Below, piece by piece: positions 1 to 7,633 of a DNA stretch of 22,444 nt (position 1 is its first letter; every line of letters starts with the position of its first letter). A program made the position numbers and the translations under genes. The notes beneath the pieces are model-generated. The model was not told where the DNA came from. It did no database searches and saw nothing but the letters and a program-made list of their open reading frames with translations. Origin of the DNA: a virus; the IMG/VR virus record IMGVR_UViG_3300011113_000758, positions 1-22,444 of that record. The stretch is one strand, 5' to 3'.

Positions 1-1
1 T

Positions 2-733
2 TCAGGCAACAATGCTTCTAGTGCATATAGTTTTTCAGCCTTGCAAATAGCTATTGGTGCAGGTGGTGGTGGAGGAAACGGCGCCGCGTCTGACGGTGGT
101 GCGGCAACAGCTGGTTCAACGGGTGGTACTACAACAGTTTCTTTTTTATCTTCTCGTGGAAATATAGTTTTTGTAATTGGGGGGCTTGGTGGTGGCGCGG
201 GCACTGCTACTGCTCCAGCTGGTGGTGCAGCTAGAATAGCAGCAACGTGGGGATATAATACCGTAAGTGCAATGGGCGGCGTTGGAGGATCTGGGTCTAC
301 TTCTAAGCCCTCCAACGTATCTGTTGGTCATCCTCAACAAACTCAAATTTTATGGAATGGCGGTGGGGGTGGTGGTGGATTTATAAATTCTAGCGGATTA
401 GCTGCTGCGGGAGCTGATATTACTTTGTACAACGCAACAGCATTTACTAATTTTGGGACTCCTGGACTCGCTAGATCTACAACAATTGCTACTGGAGGCA
501 CAACTGCTGGAGTGGCTGGTCAAAATGCTCCATTTTTTAACATTTGTGGAAAATTATCTCCTGGATTTGGTGGCGCTGGTGGTGGCGGATCTTCTTTGGG
601 TGGAGCTTCGAATGGAGGAGTTGGATATCGCGGCGGTGGGGGTGGAGGCGGAGGCGGCTCCAAATCAGGAGTTACTTCCGGCAACGGAGGCAACGGAGGC
701 AACGGATATGTCTGTATTGTTGCTTTTGAATAA
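2..733 (+). CDS. Glycine-rich tail-fibre/adhesin-like protein, 5' end outside window
   Basis: The frame is open from the first bases of the window, so the true start lies upstream and only the C-terminal ~243 residues are seen. The protein is dominated by glycine runs (one of nine glycines near the end) separated by short Ser/Thr/Ala/Asn-rich segments. It finishes with a GGNGGNG stretch and a short hydrophobic strand (residues YVCIVAFE). This layout is known from phage receptor-binding adhesins and fibre tips, where polyglycine helices pack into a sandwich, and from generic glycine-rich C-terminal domains. Position before a methyltransferase and a glycosyltransferase, and upstream of the head genes, fits the end of a tail-fibre region. 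A structural or host-binding role is inferred. No enzymatic motif is visible. The stop overlaps the next start (TAATG). Confidence 0.7.
   Translation, partial: SGNNASSAYSFSALQIAIGAGGGGGNGAASDGGAATAGSTGGTTTVSFLSSRGNIVFVIGGLGGGAGTATAPAGGAARIAATWGYNTVSAMGGVGGSGSTSKPSNVSVGHPQQTQILWNGGGGGGGFINSSGLAAAGADITLYNATAFTNFGTPGLARSTTIATGGTTAGVAGQNAPFFNICGKLSPGFGGAGGGGSSLGGASNGGVGYRGGGGGGGGGSKSGVTSGNGGNGGNGYVCIVAFE
680..706 (+). repeat. Three tandem copies of a 9-bp unit in the glycine-rich gene
   Basis: The unit GGCAACGGA occurs three times in a row, encoding Gly-Asn-Gly repeats near the C-terminus of the glycine-rich protein. Being in frame and a multiple of three, copy-number change would lengthen or shorten the glycine segment without a frameshift. 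Confidence 0.85.
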
Positions 734-1296
734 TGCTTAAAAAAAGTTTAAAAGATTTCTATCCCACACCAGAATCCAATGGGTATGGTATTGATTATGC
801 TTTTAAAAGATTTGAAATACTTTTAGATTTAGATTTTCATTCAGTTTTGGACGTTGGCTCTGGTCCTTGCTTATTGAGCAAGTGGCTTACAAGTGTAAAT
901 AAAAAAGTTTTATATGAAGCCGTAGATATAAGGTCTGATTCTTTAGAATTATGTAATTGTAAAACTTACAGTAGAATTCCACTTGAAAATAAGTATGAAT
1001 TAGTTTGTCTTTTTGGTACTGTTACTTTTAATCTTGAAAAAGATGTAAGCAAAAATAAAAATATACTTAAAGATCTTATTGTTGATTCTTTTAGTTCATG
1101 CTCTAAGTATCTTGTCCTTACAGTTTTTAGAGAAACATTTTTCAACCAAGCACCAAATCCTGTAAAAAACACAATTGTTGCATTTTCTAGAGAAGAAATT
1201 TTAGAAATGTTTAGTGCCTTTAGTTATAAAAATATAAGCATACATGAAAAAGACGATTTGGATATGTATGAATATTTTGTAGTTGTTGAGGTTTAA
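733..1296 (+). CDS. Class I SAM-dependent methyltransferase
   Basis: The 187-residue product has a Rossmann methyltransferase core. Motif I is VLDVGSGPCLL at about residues 39-49, the glycine-rich SAM-binding loop. The acidic residue ending strand 2 is in YEAVDIRSD (about 61-69). A motif-IV-like strand YELVCLFGTVTF follows at about 88-99. The substrate-recognition part is not diagnostic, so the methylated target (protein, glycan, small molecule or nucleic acid) cannot be read. The N-terminal YPTPESNGYGIDYAF segment precedes the core helix. The start overlaps the previous stop by one base, so translation is probably coupled to the fibre gene. A role in modifying the fibre or a sugar made with the adjacent glycosyltransferase is possible but inferred. 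Confidence 0.75.
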   Translation: MLKKSLKDFYPTPESNGYGIDYAFKRFEILLDLDFHSVLDVGSGPCLLSKWLTSVNKKVLYEAVDIRSDSLELCNCKTYSRIPLENKYELVCLFGTVTFNLEKDVSKNKNILKDLIVDSFSSCSKYLVLTVFRETFFNQAPNPVKNTIVAFSREEILEMFSAFSYKNISIHEKDDLDMYEYFVVVEV

Positions 1297-1322
1297 TCAA
1301 TTTTGCCGATATAATCTTTACT

Positions 1323-2105
1323 ATGGCAAAGAAAAAAACAACTAAAACAACTAAAACAAAAAACAACAAAGTGTCTTCTCCGGCAGTTGTTAACAAGCAG
1401 CGTCGAGTAATGATTGCTACACCAGCATATGATGGCAGAATTGATGCTTGGTATAATCATTCGATGCTTTTGACCGAGCGCGCTTGCGTAAAAAATAATA
1501 TTCTAATAGAACCAATATATGTATGCTATGATGCTCTTGTAGAAAAAGCAAGAAACGATCTTTTTGCATACGCATATGAAAATGAATTTGATGATATTTT
1601 TTATATTGATTCTGACATAGCGTGGGACCCTCAGCAGTTCTTAAAGCTTTTAAATCATCCAGTTGATTTTGTTGCTGGAATTTATCCAAAAAAATCTGAA
1701 ATTGAAGATTATCCAGTTAATCTTATGGGTGAAGTAAAGACTCAAAATGGTCTTTTGGAAGTCGCATCAGTTCCAACAGGATTCTTGCGTTTGAGTAAAA
1801 ATGCTATAAACATCTTGTGGAAATCTTGCCCAGCGTATACTATTAGTCAAGACCCAAAGGTTTTTAAACATGTGTTCCAAACTGGCGTTGTTGGTGGTCG
1901 TTATATAAGTGAAGATATATTAACTTGTTTAAAGTGGAGAGAGCTTGGTCATAAAGTTTGGCTAGATCCATTTGTAACAGTTGCTCACAGCGGTCACAGA
2001 ACATGGAGAACTAATTTTATTGATTTCTTGAAGCGTGCTAGTGTTACGAAGCAAGATGGCACTGTAGTTCCTGCCATTTCAAATTCTGATGATTTGCAGT
2101 CTTAA
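1323..2105 (+). CDS. GT-A fold glycosyltransferase (family 2-like)
   Basis: The 260-residue product starts with a lysine/threonine-rich tail and then an opening strand RRVMIATPAYDG. A DxD-type metal and nucleotide-sugar site follows in FYIDSDIAW (about residues 95-103). A later acidic segment reads YISEDILTCLKWRELGHKVWLDP (split here only for naming), and a histidine follows in VAHSGH. This is the usual order for phage and bacterial GT-A glycosyltransferases that pair a DxD with a later E-D and a metal-binding His. Sugar donor and acceptor are not readable. There is no clear Shine-Dalgarno before the ATG. A TATAAT hexamer lies 7 bases upstream of the start, which would give an almost leaderless transcript. 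It may decorate virion proteins or host surface glycans. Confidence 0.8.
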   Translation: MAKKKTTKTTKTKNNKVSSPAVVNKQRRVMIATPAYDGRIDAWYNHSMLLTERACVKNNILIEPIYVCYDALVEKARNDLFAYAYENEFDDIFYIDSDIAWDPQQFLKLLNHPVDFVAGIYPKKSEIEDYPVNLMGEVKTQNGLLEVASVPTGFLRLSKNAINILWKSCPAYTISQDPKVFKHVFQTGVVGGRYISEDILTCLKWRELGHKVWLDPFVTVAHSGHRTWRTNFIDFLKRASVTKQDGTVVPAISNSDDLQS

Positions 2106-2517
2106 AAATGTTATATATTTATTAGTAGGAAAAATAACTATTTTGATAAAAAGAAATAGTGTGGAGTATATCTATCATGTAGTAATTCCAAAGCATCTTT
2201 CACTAAGGGTTAATGACTGTTTCAGCAAGTTGTGCAAAACACGTTCAAAACCTTTTATTATTCATCTTACTTCAAAAGGCGTCTACGCAGAAACTCACGT
2301 AGGCGCTTTTTCCTTATTAGAAGGAGAAGTAAAAACTTTTGAAATTGTTTCAAGACTTGATGCAGCTGGTGTTTTTTGGTGGAAGGTAGAAAAAGATACT
2401 AATAAATTAGATGACTGTAATGATGCAGATTGTTTTGTGTATTTAGGCGAAAAACTAGAATACAAGAAATTGTTTAAAAAAGCAGGCTTCATCTATTTGA
2501 ATCAAGAAAATGAGTAA
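2089..2517 (+). CDS. Unrecognised 142-residue protein, start uncertain
   Basis: No family is recognised. The first ~20 residues are hydrophobic (Ile/Leu/Val rich). The rest looks like a small alpha/beta protein with a pair of tryptophans at about residue 97 and a Cys/Asp-rich patch. The ATG at 2089 overlaps the glycosyltransferase by 17 bases and has no visible Shine-Dalgarno. TTG at 2143 (with AGGA 12 bases upstream) or GTG at 2161 are in-frame alternatives that would remove the hydrophobic start. The gene overlaps the terminase start by 8 bases. Sitting just before the large terminase it could occupy the place of a small terminase subunit, but no DNA-binding motif supports that. A strong hairpin lies within the reading frame. 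Confidence 0.6.
   Translation: MICSLKNVIYLLVGKITILIKRNSVEYIYHVVIPKHLSLRVNDCFSKLCKTRSKPFIIHLTSKGVYAETHVGAFSLLEGEVKTFEIVSRLDAAGVFWWKVEKDTNKLDDCNDADCFVYLGEKLEYKKLFKKAGFIYLNQENE
2274..2311 (+). terminator. Terminator-like hairpin inside a coding frame
   Basis: The left arm 2274-2287 pairs with the right arm 2298-2311 over 14 positions, two of them G-T wobbles, around a 10-base loop. The lower stem is A4/T4 and the upper part is GC-rich, so the right arm ends in a T run and the left arm starts with an A run. It therefore resembles a bidirectional intrinsic terminator. It lies inside the 142-residue gene, where the encoded residues (SKGVYAETHVGAF) also look like a normal beta-hairpin, so function is uncertain. 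Confidence 0.35.
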
Positions 2518-4381
2518 AGCAGGAAGACCAAAGAAAAAATCTGATCTTTTTTTTGACCTTGAAGGTCTTAAGGAAGCAGTCAAAAATGTTCCAGTGACAG
2601 CATCTGATGCTGGTCACGTTCCTAGTATTATTGAATTTATAGAGTCTGACAAGTATCTTGGCCTTCCTCATAGAAAGCCTACTTCAATTGACCTGTACCC
2701 ATTTCAGCGTATCATGCTAAAAGCGTTTTATGCTGGGAGTATAGGTAATCAAAATATTGGTCTCTCAGAAGAAGAGCTTGCTTTATGTAAAGAAAATAAT
2801 TTTGAAGATGAAGACACAAGTGATATTTTTATAAAAAAAGACAATGGTATAACAAAAAGTGAATTAGTTCTTGTATGGGGGCGCAGAAGCGGCAAAGACT
2901 TTATAGTTTCAATACTTGCTTGTTACGAGGCAGCTAAGCTTTTAGAATCTCCTGAAGGTGATCCTTACAAGCTATATAATTTAGGGTCAGGTGCTCCATT
3001 TACTATTTTGACTGTTGCAAATAGCTCTGCTCAGGCTCAAGTTCTTTTTAATGAAATAAAAGATAAGATTATCAATAGTCCATATTTCGCAGATAAAATT
3101 GTTGCTTCAGGCATTCTTGCAGACCAAATACATCTTCTAACACCGGCTGATAAGGTAAAGAACGTTGAGCTCGCTGCTCGAGGACTTCCAACAAGTCCTG
3201 GGTCTGTTATTATCAGATGCGGTCACAGCAATTCTGACTCTCTCGCTGGTATATCTTGCTATTGTTTGCTGCTTGACGAAATTGGTTTGTACAAACAAAC
3301 TGCTGGTAGTAGCGGTGGTGAAAGTATTTATAGAACGCTTGCACCTGCAACTGCAACATATGTTCGCAAAGAAAAAACCATAGATCCTTATGGCAATGAG
3401 AAGCTTCAAGATGTGTATGATGGCAAAATAATATGCATTAGTTCTCCACGCGGTAAAGAGGGTGTGTTCTATGAGTTATATAGAAAAAGCTCTTCTGTAT
3501 CTCATCGTGTTATGTGTAAATTGCCAACTTGGAAAGTAAATCCAAATCAAACAGTAGAGCTTTTGCGTGAAAAATTTGCTAACATGACTGAAGAAGAGTT
3601 TATGATGGAGTTTGGCGCAGAATTTAGCGGCACTGCTGGTCAAACATTCTTTACAAGAGATATGGTTGAAAGATCTTTTGGTAGTAGTATAAAGCTTAGG
3701 GATCATGGAGAGGGAGGCTTTAGCTATTTCTGTCATTTAGATCCAGCAACATCTTCTCACAATTATGCATTATGTGTTTGTCACCGAGAGATGTTTATTA
3801 ATCCACAAACAAATAAAACAGATTTTAAAATTAAAGTGGATCATTTAAAATATTGGCAACCTAAAGAGGGTAAGCCAATATTAACAGAAGAAGTTGATAA
3901 TTATATTATTGCATTAAGTAAAAGGTTCAATTTTGAACTTGTTACATTTGATCAGTGGAACTCTCAGCACAGTATTGATCATTTGAAAAAACATAGTGTT
4001 CCAGCAAAAATGACAAGGTTTACAAAAAGATATAAAATTATTATATATGATAATTTATATGATTTATGTTCAGCAGGTCGTTTAGAAATCCCAGATCACG
4101 AGCTGCTAAAAAATGAAATGCTGTATTTGCAGCGAAGATATACTCCTACTGGATATAGAGTTTTTGCTAAAAAAGACGGTTTAGTAAAGACTGATGACCT
4201 TGTGGATGCATTGGCTGGAGCTGCATACGCGTGTATGCATGATAGTGTTGTAAGATTGCCTCAAGGAAGATTGGTTAGTTTATCAGTAAATCCAGTAGGA
4301 GAAGGAGTGGTTTTTAGGAGTATGTCGGGTGTGCCTATAGGTCATTCTCTTCAGCAACAAAAATGGAGCAAAAGGTTCTAA
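2510..4381 (+). CDS. terL: Terminase large subunit (packaging ATPase-nuclease)
   Basis: This 623-residue protein is the DNA-packaging motor. It translocates DNA into the prohead and cuts it at packaging ends. The ATPase half shows a Walker A, GRRSGKD, at residues 124-130 (K129) and a Walker B, LLLDE, at 253-257 with D256 and E257. The RNase H-like nuclease half shows three acidic positions in the expected order: D411 in CHLDPATS, D481 in VTFDQWNS and D563/D566 in KTDDLVDAL. Length is typical of large-phage terminases. The start is the ATG at 2510, overlapping the previous stop by 8 bases. No K-x-A-S motif occurs in it, as expected for a protein that is not inside the prohead. No separate small terminase subunit is recognised in the window. 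Confidence 0.95.
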   Translation: MSKAGRPKKKSDLFFDLEGLKEAVKNVPVTASDAGHVPSIIEFIESDKYLGLPHRKPTSIDLYPFQRIMLKAFYAGSIGNQNIGLSEEELALCKENNFEDEDTSDIFIKKDNGITKSELVLVWGRRSGKDFIVSILACYEAAKLLESPEGDPYKLYNLGSGAPFTILTVANSSAQAQVLFNEIKDKIINSPYFADKIVASGILADQIHLLTPADKVKNVELAARGLPTSPGSVIIRCGHSNSDSLAGISCYCLLLDEIGLYKQTAGSSGGESIYRTLAPATATYVRKEKTIDPYGNEKLQDVYDGKIICISSPRGKEGVFYELYRKSSSVSHRVMCKLPTWKVNPNQTVELLREKFANMTEEEFMMEFGAEFSGTAGQTFFTRDMVERSFGSSIKLRDHGEGGFSYFCHLDPATSSHNYALCVCHREMFINPQTNKTDFKIKVDHLKYWQPKEGKPILTEEVDNYIIALSKRFNFELVTFDQWNSQHSIDHLKKHSVPAKMTRFTKRYKIIIYDNLYDLCSAGRLEIPDHELLKNEMLYLQRRYTPTGYRVFAKKDGLVKTDDLVDALAGAAYACMHDSVVRLPQGRLVSLSVNPVGEGVVFRSMSGVPIGHSLQQQKWSKRF

Positions 4382-4382
4382 A

Positions 4383-5099
4383 ATGTTTAACTTAAAAAAA
4401 TGGGTCAAATCGTTGTTTGTAGAAAATTCTCAAGTAAAAACTGCAAGTCTTGCTTCAGATCTTGAGCAGCACAGAAAAGATCAGGGTACTGGAGTGTCTG
4501 AAACTCCAGAAATTGCAGAAAGCATTCTTGACAGGGTTGAGTCTTCTGATGGAGATGCAATAATTGAAAGCAAAATGAATAAAGAAAACAAGTCTGATTC
4601 TCAAACGCTAGAAGCTCAAATGGAAGACAAGCTAAAATATTCTGTTAGAAAAAATGATAACGTTAGAGATGAAGTTCCTCGTATTAACACAGCCACTGAA
4701 ATGCATGATCAAGCTTATCGTGACGCATATGCAAAAGCTGAAAAAAATCTAACTAAACAAAAAGATCTGTTTGAAAAATATATAGGTAAAAAAGGTTCCA
4801 AGCAAGTTCCTGGCAATGTTGCTTCATCTGCTTCTGGTTTACCTAATTCTCCAGATCGTTTTGTTAATTTTGATGGTGTGCCTACTGAAGACGTAAAAAA
4901 GAACCTTTCCAATATTGAAGAGTCATCTTCAGTTAAATCTATGCACACAATTGGCGATCTAGATTCTGTTAAGAAATTGGATGCTGCAGCCTTTTATGTT
5001 GCATACAAGGCTGCATCTGCAGGCAGAGAGTTGAATGCGGAAGAAAATACTTTAATAGAATCTATTATTAGTAAAAAGAGAGAATTGCTCAATACATGA
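4383..5099 (+). CDS. Unrecognised Lys/Glu/Ser-rich protein with N-terminal KTAS motif
   Basis: The 238-residue product is hydrophilic and low in aromatic residues, with likely helical stretches (about residues 70-140) rich in Lys, Glu and Asp. No family is recognised. The N-terminus is short and basic/hydrophobic and ends in K-T-A-S at residues 19-22, the motif shared with other head-region proteins. If this is a maturation site, the protein would lose about 21 residues inside the prohead. The start has AAAGG 7 bases upstream and follows the terminase stop by one base. The stop overlaps the next start (ATGA). A small internal head or connector protein is the most natural guess from position. 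Confidence 0.75.
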   Translation: MFNLKKWVKSLFVENSQVKTASLASDLEQHRKDQGTGVSETPEIAESILDRVESSDGDAIIESKMNKENKSDSQTLEAQMEDKLKYSVRKNDNVRDEVPRINTATEMHDQAYRDAYAKAEKNLTKQKDLFEKYIGKKGSKQVPGNVASSASGLPNSPDRFVNFDGVPTEDVKKNLSNIEESSSVKSMHTIGDLDSVKKLDAAAFYVAYKAASAGRELNAEENTLIESIISKKRELLNT

Positions 5100-5536
5100 A
5101 AAAGATTGCTAGAAGAGGAACTGGGTGGCCTGCAGCATTTGAGCACCCTCTTGATAGAAAAGATCCGTATAAGCGGTATGTTGGCCCTAACTCTGGGGAG
5201 TCTCCTAAGCTGACTAGGCTAGGAGATCAGGGCTTTCCAGACGAGGCTCCAGATGCATCTGGCTCTATTGGAGGTGCCAGCATTTTTGACCACGAATCCC
5301 CGCACAAGCATCCATGGACTGATTTCGATCCTGATGACCCATTCGAATCTTTTGTTGATAGAGACCAGGGTAGACTTCCATATGGAGAGAGTGGCCAGGA
5401 ATTGAACTTCACGACTAATGACGGCCCATTATCCAGAACGTTTAGAATATTTACCTTAATAGCTGACGATAATAGAGATAGCAAGCCTGAACAGCTATCT
5501 GGTAATCTTGCTAAGAAAAGGATAAGTAAACTATGA
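5096..5536 (+). CDS. Unrecognised 146-residue Pro/Asp/Gly-rich protein
   Basis: No family is recognised. The middle is rich in Pro, Asp, Gly and His (for example SPHKHPWTDFDPDDPFES), suggesting an extended chain, followed by a short strand-like segment TFRIFTLIADDN and a basic end. The N-terminus, MKKIARRGTGWP, is basic. It has no K-x-A-S motif. It is linked by ATGA overlaps to both neighbours, so it is almost certainly translated as part of the coupled run. A minor structural role is inferred only from position between terminase and portal. Confidence 0.7.
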   Translation: MKKIARRGTGWPAAFEHPLDRKDPYKRYVGPNSGESPKLTRLGDQGFPDEAPDASGSIGGASIFDHESPHKHPWTDFDPDDPFESFVDRDQGRLPYGESGQELNFTTNDGPLSRTFRIFTLIADDNRDSKPEQLSGNLAKKRISKL

Positions 5537-6108
5537 GATTTAAAACAACTGAAAAAATTGCTGGAGAGATAGTCCTTGGAGGTTTAAACCTTGTTTTAAA
5601 ACGTGGTGTATTTTTTGACCTCACAAAAGACAAAATTGGCCATCATGAATTAGTATGGGCAATACATCATGGGTATGTTGAAGCTGTTGATCAAGATGCT
5701 CAAAATGCTGCTAGCGCAGAAAAGAAAGTCTATACTAATAAGTCTAGAAAGATTATAGTTTCACAATTTTTGAAGCGTCCACTCAATTCTGGAGACAGCA
5801 TTGTATTGCTGAAGGATGATCCTACATGCGTTGAGCTTGACAAGCTTGTAATTAGTGGCTTGCTGGTCTGTGAAGGGGTTGCTTCTGAATCAGCTCCTGC
5901 TGCTGCTAAACCAGCTTCTTCAGAACAAGTAAAAAAATCTACTGAAAGTAGAAAAAGTTTTAAGAAAAAGCCAGCTGCAAAAAAAGAAGATAAAAAGGAT
6001 AATAGCTCAGAATCTTCAAAAATAACCTCGGATGTCCAGTCTACTCCGCTCGTTTCAGAAAAGAAAACGATCTTTGTAGGCTCAAACAACGAGGAGCTTG
6101 ATCTTTGA
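5533..6108 (+). CDS. Unrecognised protein with basic/acidic C-terminal tail
   Basis: The 191-residue product has an N-terminal half with alternating hydrophobic strands (residues 1-50, including EIVLGGLNLVLKRGVFFDL). After about residue 118 comes a low-complexity tail rich in Ala, Ser, Lys and Glu (KKKPAAKKEDKKDNSSE). The end is acidic. No family is recognised. AGGAT upstream and an ATGA overlap support the start. Its last codons contain GAGGAG, which is placed 8 bases before the TTG of the next small gene, so this gene also carries the ribosome-binding site of its neighbour. A structured domain plus flexible tail would suit a head or connector accessory protein, but this is a guess. Confidence 0.72.
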   Translation: MRFKTTEKIAGEIVLGGLNLVLKRGVFFDLTKDKIGHHELVWAIHHGYVEAVDQDAQNAASAEKKVYTNKSRKIIVSQFLKRPLNSGDSIVLLKDDPTCVELDKLVISGLLVCEGVASESAPAAAKPASSEQVKKSTESRKSFKKKPAAKKEDKKDNSSESSKITSDVQSTPLVSEKKTIFVGSNNEELDL

Positions 6109-6251
6109 TCAAATTAAATTCTGATACATTTAAAAATAAAATTAAAAAAGTAAAAAACAACAATAAGAAAAAGTTGTGTCGTTATTTTACTTTACTGTAT
6201 CCCGAGGAGTATGCTTCTGACTTAGTTGGAAGAAAATGTAACGATGCATGA
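6105..6251 (+). CDS. Small basic 48-residue protein with TTG start
   Basis: This frame fills what would otherwise be a 117-base gap. It begins at TTG, overlapping the previous TGA as TTGA, with GAGGAG at 6091-6096 exactly 8 bases upstream. It encodes 48 residues: a lysine/asparagine-rich basic half (KNKIKKVKNNNKKK) and then LCRYFTLLYPEEYASDLVGR. It ends 8 bases inside the next gene. The same TTGA arrangement occurs at 12099, and 8-base overlaps occur at 2510 and 11107, so the architecture matches its neighbours. No family is recognised. It could be a DNA- or RNA-binding internal protein because of its charge, but nothing specific supports that. Confidence 0.6.
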   Translation: MIKLNSDTFKNKIKKVKNNNKKKLCRYFTLLYPEEYASDLVGRKCNDA

Positions 6252-7029
6252 AGCAAAGCTCCAAGCAATACAGGTAGAGTTAAACTTTTATGGATATGCC
6301 ATAAATGGTTCTGAAATCGCATCTTTAGAAAGTAATTATTCAGAGAACATAGATTTATTTTGTCAACGACTGACTGATATTCAAAAAGATCAATTAAAAA
6401 AATTAAAAGAAGAGTGGGAAAAGGTAGAAACTAATGTTAAAGCAATAGCTGGTGGCATATCAGTGCAGGGACTGCGTGTTTTGCAAAAATGTTTTAATTA
6501 CATTAAAAGTAAAAGTCAGCATGCAGTTTTAAAAGACAGATCCTGTGTTAAACACATTAGAAAACTTTCATGCTTAGCTGCTGACCGTATGAGTCATTCT
6601 ACTGCAGAACAAGCTGCCGTTGTGTTATCAAAAATTGAATTATACGAATATAACGTCAAAAAATTAGGTTACATAAAGTATTTAATAAAATCATATTTAA
6701 AATATCAATCTGCTTCTCAAGTCAAGATCGCAACTGGTGTTGATATCAATTCCTCCATACAAGGGCCTTATTCAAACCTAGACCTGCCAATGCAGGAAAG
6801 AGTTTTTAGATGGAGTGATGTTGATGAAGAAACGTATGCTAGACAAGACGCAAAACAAAAGCAGCGTAGGTATCAGATGGGCTTAGAAGACAATTCTTCA
6901 AGCGATGCTAAAGTGGGGTTTTATTGGCGAGAACTAAGGAATGAGCCTTATGCTTTTCGTTCAGGTTCTGAGGAAATGGGGTATGAAACTTCATATCCAT
7001 ATCGTGCAAATCTGTGGGGTAATCCATGA
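6244..7029 (+). CDS. Unrecognised 261-residue protein, helical N-half
   Basis: The product has a mostly helical first two-thirds, with a charged coiled-coil-like segment around residues 40-70 (DQLKKLKEEWEKVE). A Tyr/Trp/Arg-rich end follows (FYWRELRNEPYAFR and SYPYRANLWGNP). No family is recognised. I chose ATG 6244 because it gives the 8-base overlap seen elsewhere and has GGAAGA 10 bases upstream. The in-frame TTG at 6226, directly after a TAG, would add 6 residues. It lacks K-x-A-S. The stop overlaps the next start as ATGA. Its aromatic tail resembles loops used for protein-protein contacts in virion connector proteins, but that is only an impression. Confidence 0.7.
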   Translation: MHEAKLQAIQVELNFYGYAINGSEIASLESNYSENIDLFCQRLTDIQKDQLKKLKEEWEKVETNVKAIAGGISVQGLRVLQKCFNYIKSKSQHAVLKDRSCVKHIRKLSCLAADRMSHSTAEQAAVVLSKIELYEYNVKKLGYIKYLIKSYLKYQSASQVKIATGVDINSSIQGPYSNLDLPMQERVFRWSDVDEETYARQDAKQKQRRYQMGLEDNSSSDAKVGFYWRELRNEPYAFRSGSEEMGYETSYPYRANLWGNP

Positions 7030-7427
7030 AAAAAACAAGTCAGTCTTCTCTTATTGATTTTTTAGTTAATAATAAAAGTATTAATGTTAGTAATTTAAAT
7101 GCTATTAGCATATACTCAAAACAGGCAAAAAATCTCTATTCTCTTTTTGTTGCATCTGTTAATGGCGAGTCAAATATTAAAATAGCGAAGCCAATGAGTA
7201 TGCATACGACGGATTTTGTAGAGTTGCAACTTGCTGGCTTGATTAAAGGGGATGTTAACAATGCAACAGTTACAGCAAATGGTGCTAAGCTTTTAGAAAA
7301 AATGATACTTTCAGATGACGATTGTACATTTGCACTTAAAACTAATGTTGGGTTAAGGCAAATGGGCAAATTAAGTCAAGAGAATTTTCAAGTACCTAAA
7401 AGAGGCAACTCAATATTTAGATCATGA
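7026..7427 (+). CDS. Possible winged-helix protein
   Basis: The 133-residue product contains the pattern DFVELQLAGLIKGD, then NNATVTANGAKLLEKMI (about residues 58-93). In small winged-helix proteins this shape is the recognition helix, 'L-x-x-x-G-L-I', followed by a wing and 'V-T-x-x-G-x-x-L-L'. The N-terminal helical part and the ~35-residue C-terminal tail are not assigned. A winged helix could bind DNA, for example in packaging recognition or transcription, but such folds are also used for protein contacts in phage connectors. ATGA overlaps join it to both neighbours. The family resemblance is by eye only. Confidence 0.6.
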   Translation: MKKTSQSSLIDFLVNNKSINVSNLNAISIYSKQAKNLYSLFVASVNGESNIKIAKPMSMHTTDFVELQLAGLIKGDVNNATVTANGAKLLEKMILSDDDCTFALKTNVGLRQMGKLSQENFQVPKRGNSIFRS

Positions 7428-7633
7428 TGCATTTAAGTTACAAATATAACAGCGAGAGAGATAGGGTTTTGTGTTTAGATTTTTTGCGGCACAGTGGTTT
7501 TTGGAATGATATTGAAATAGATGTCTCTAGATCTATAACAAAAAGACTTGTTATTTCTATAGAAGACGGTGATGTCGATGATTTTACTATAAGGGCAAAG
7601 TACAAGGGTTTTAAGTTTAATGAAATCGAGTAA
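7424..7633 (+). CDS. Unrecognised 69-residue protein
   Basis: A short acidic protein with alternating hydrophobic and charged residues (for example RLVISIEDGDVDDFTIRAKY), consistent with a small beta-rich domain. No family is recognised. Two adjacent ATGs (7424 and 7427) are possible starts; the first gives an ATGA overlap with the previous gene. The end overlaps the next start by 14 bases. Confidence 0.65.
   Translation: MMHLSYKYNSERDRVLCLDFLRHSGFWNDIEIDVSRSITKRLVISIEDGDVDDFTIRAKYKGFKFNEIE

Noticed and set aside
520-702. Antisense proline-rich frame opposite the glycine-rich gene
   Set aside because: A run of GGN codons read backwards gives Pro codons without stops, so the frame is a by-product of composition.
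1286-1315. Possible promoter TTGAGG-18-TATAAT before the glycosyltransferase
   Set aside because: The -10 box is perfect but only 7 bases from the ATG, giving an almost leaderless RNA, and the -35 is weak. In AT-rich DNA this is likely chance.
2089-2517. Small terminase subunit assignment for the gene before terL
   Set aside because: Only the position suggests it; no helix-turn-helix or coiled-coil oligomerisation pattern was seen.
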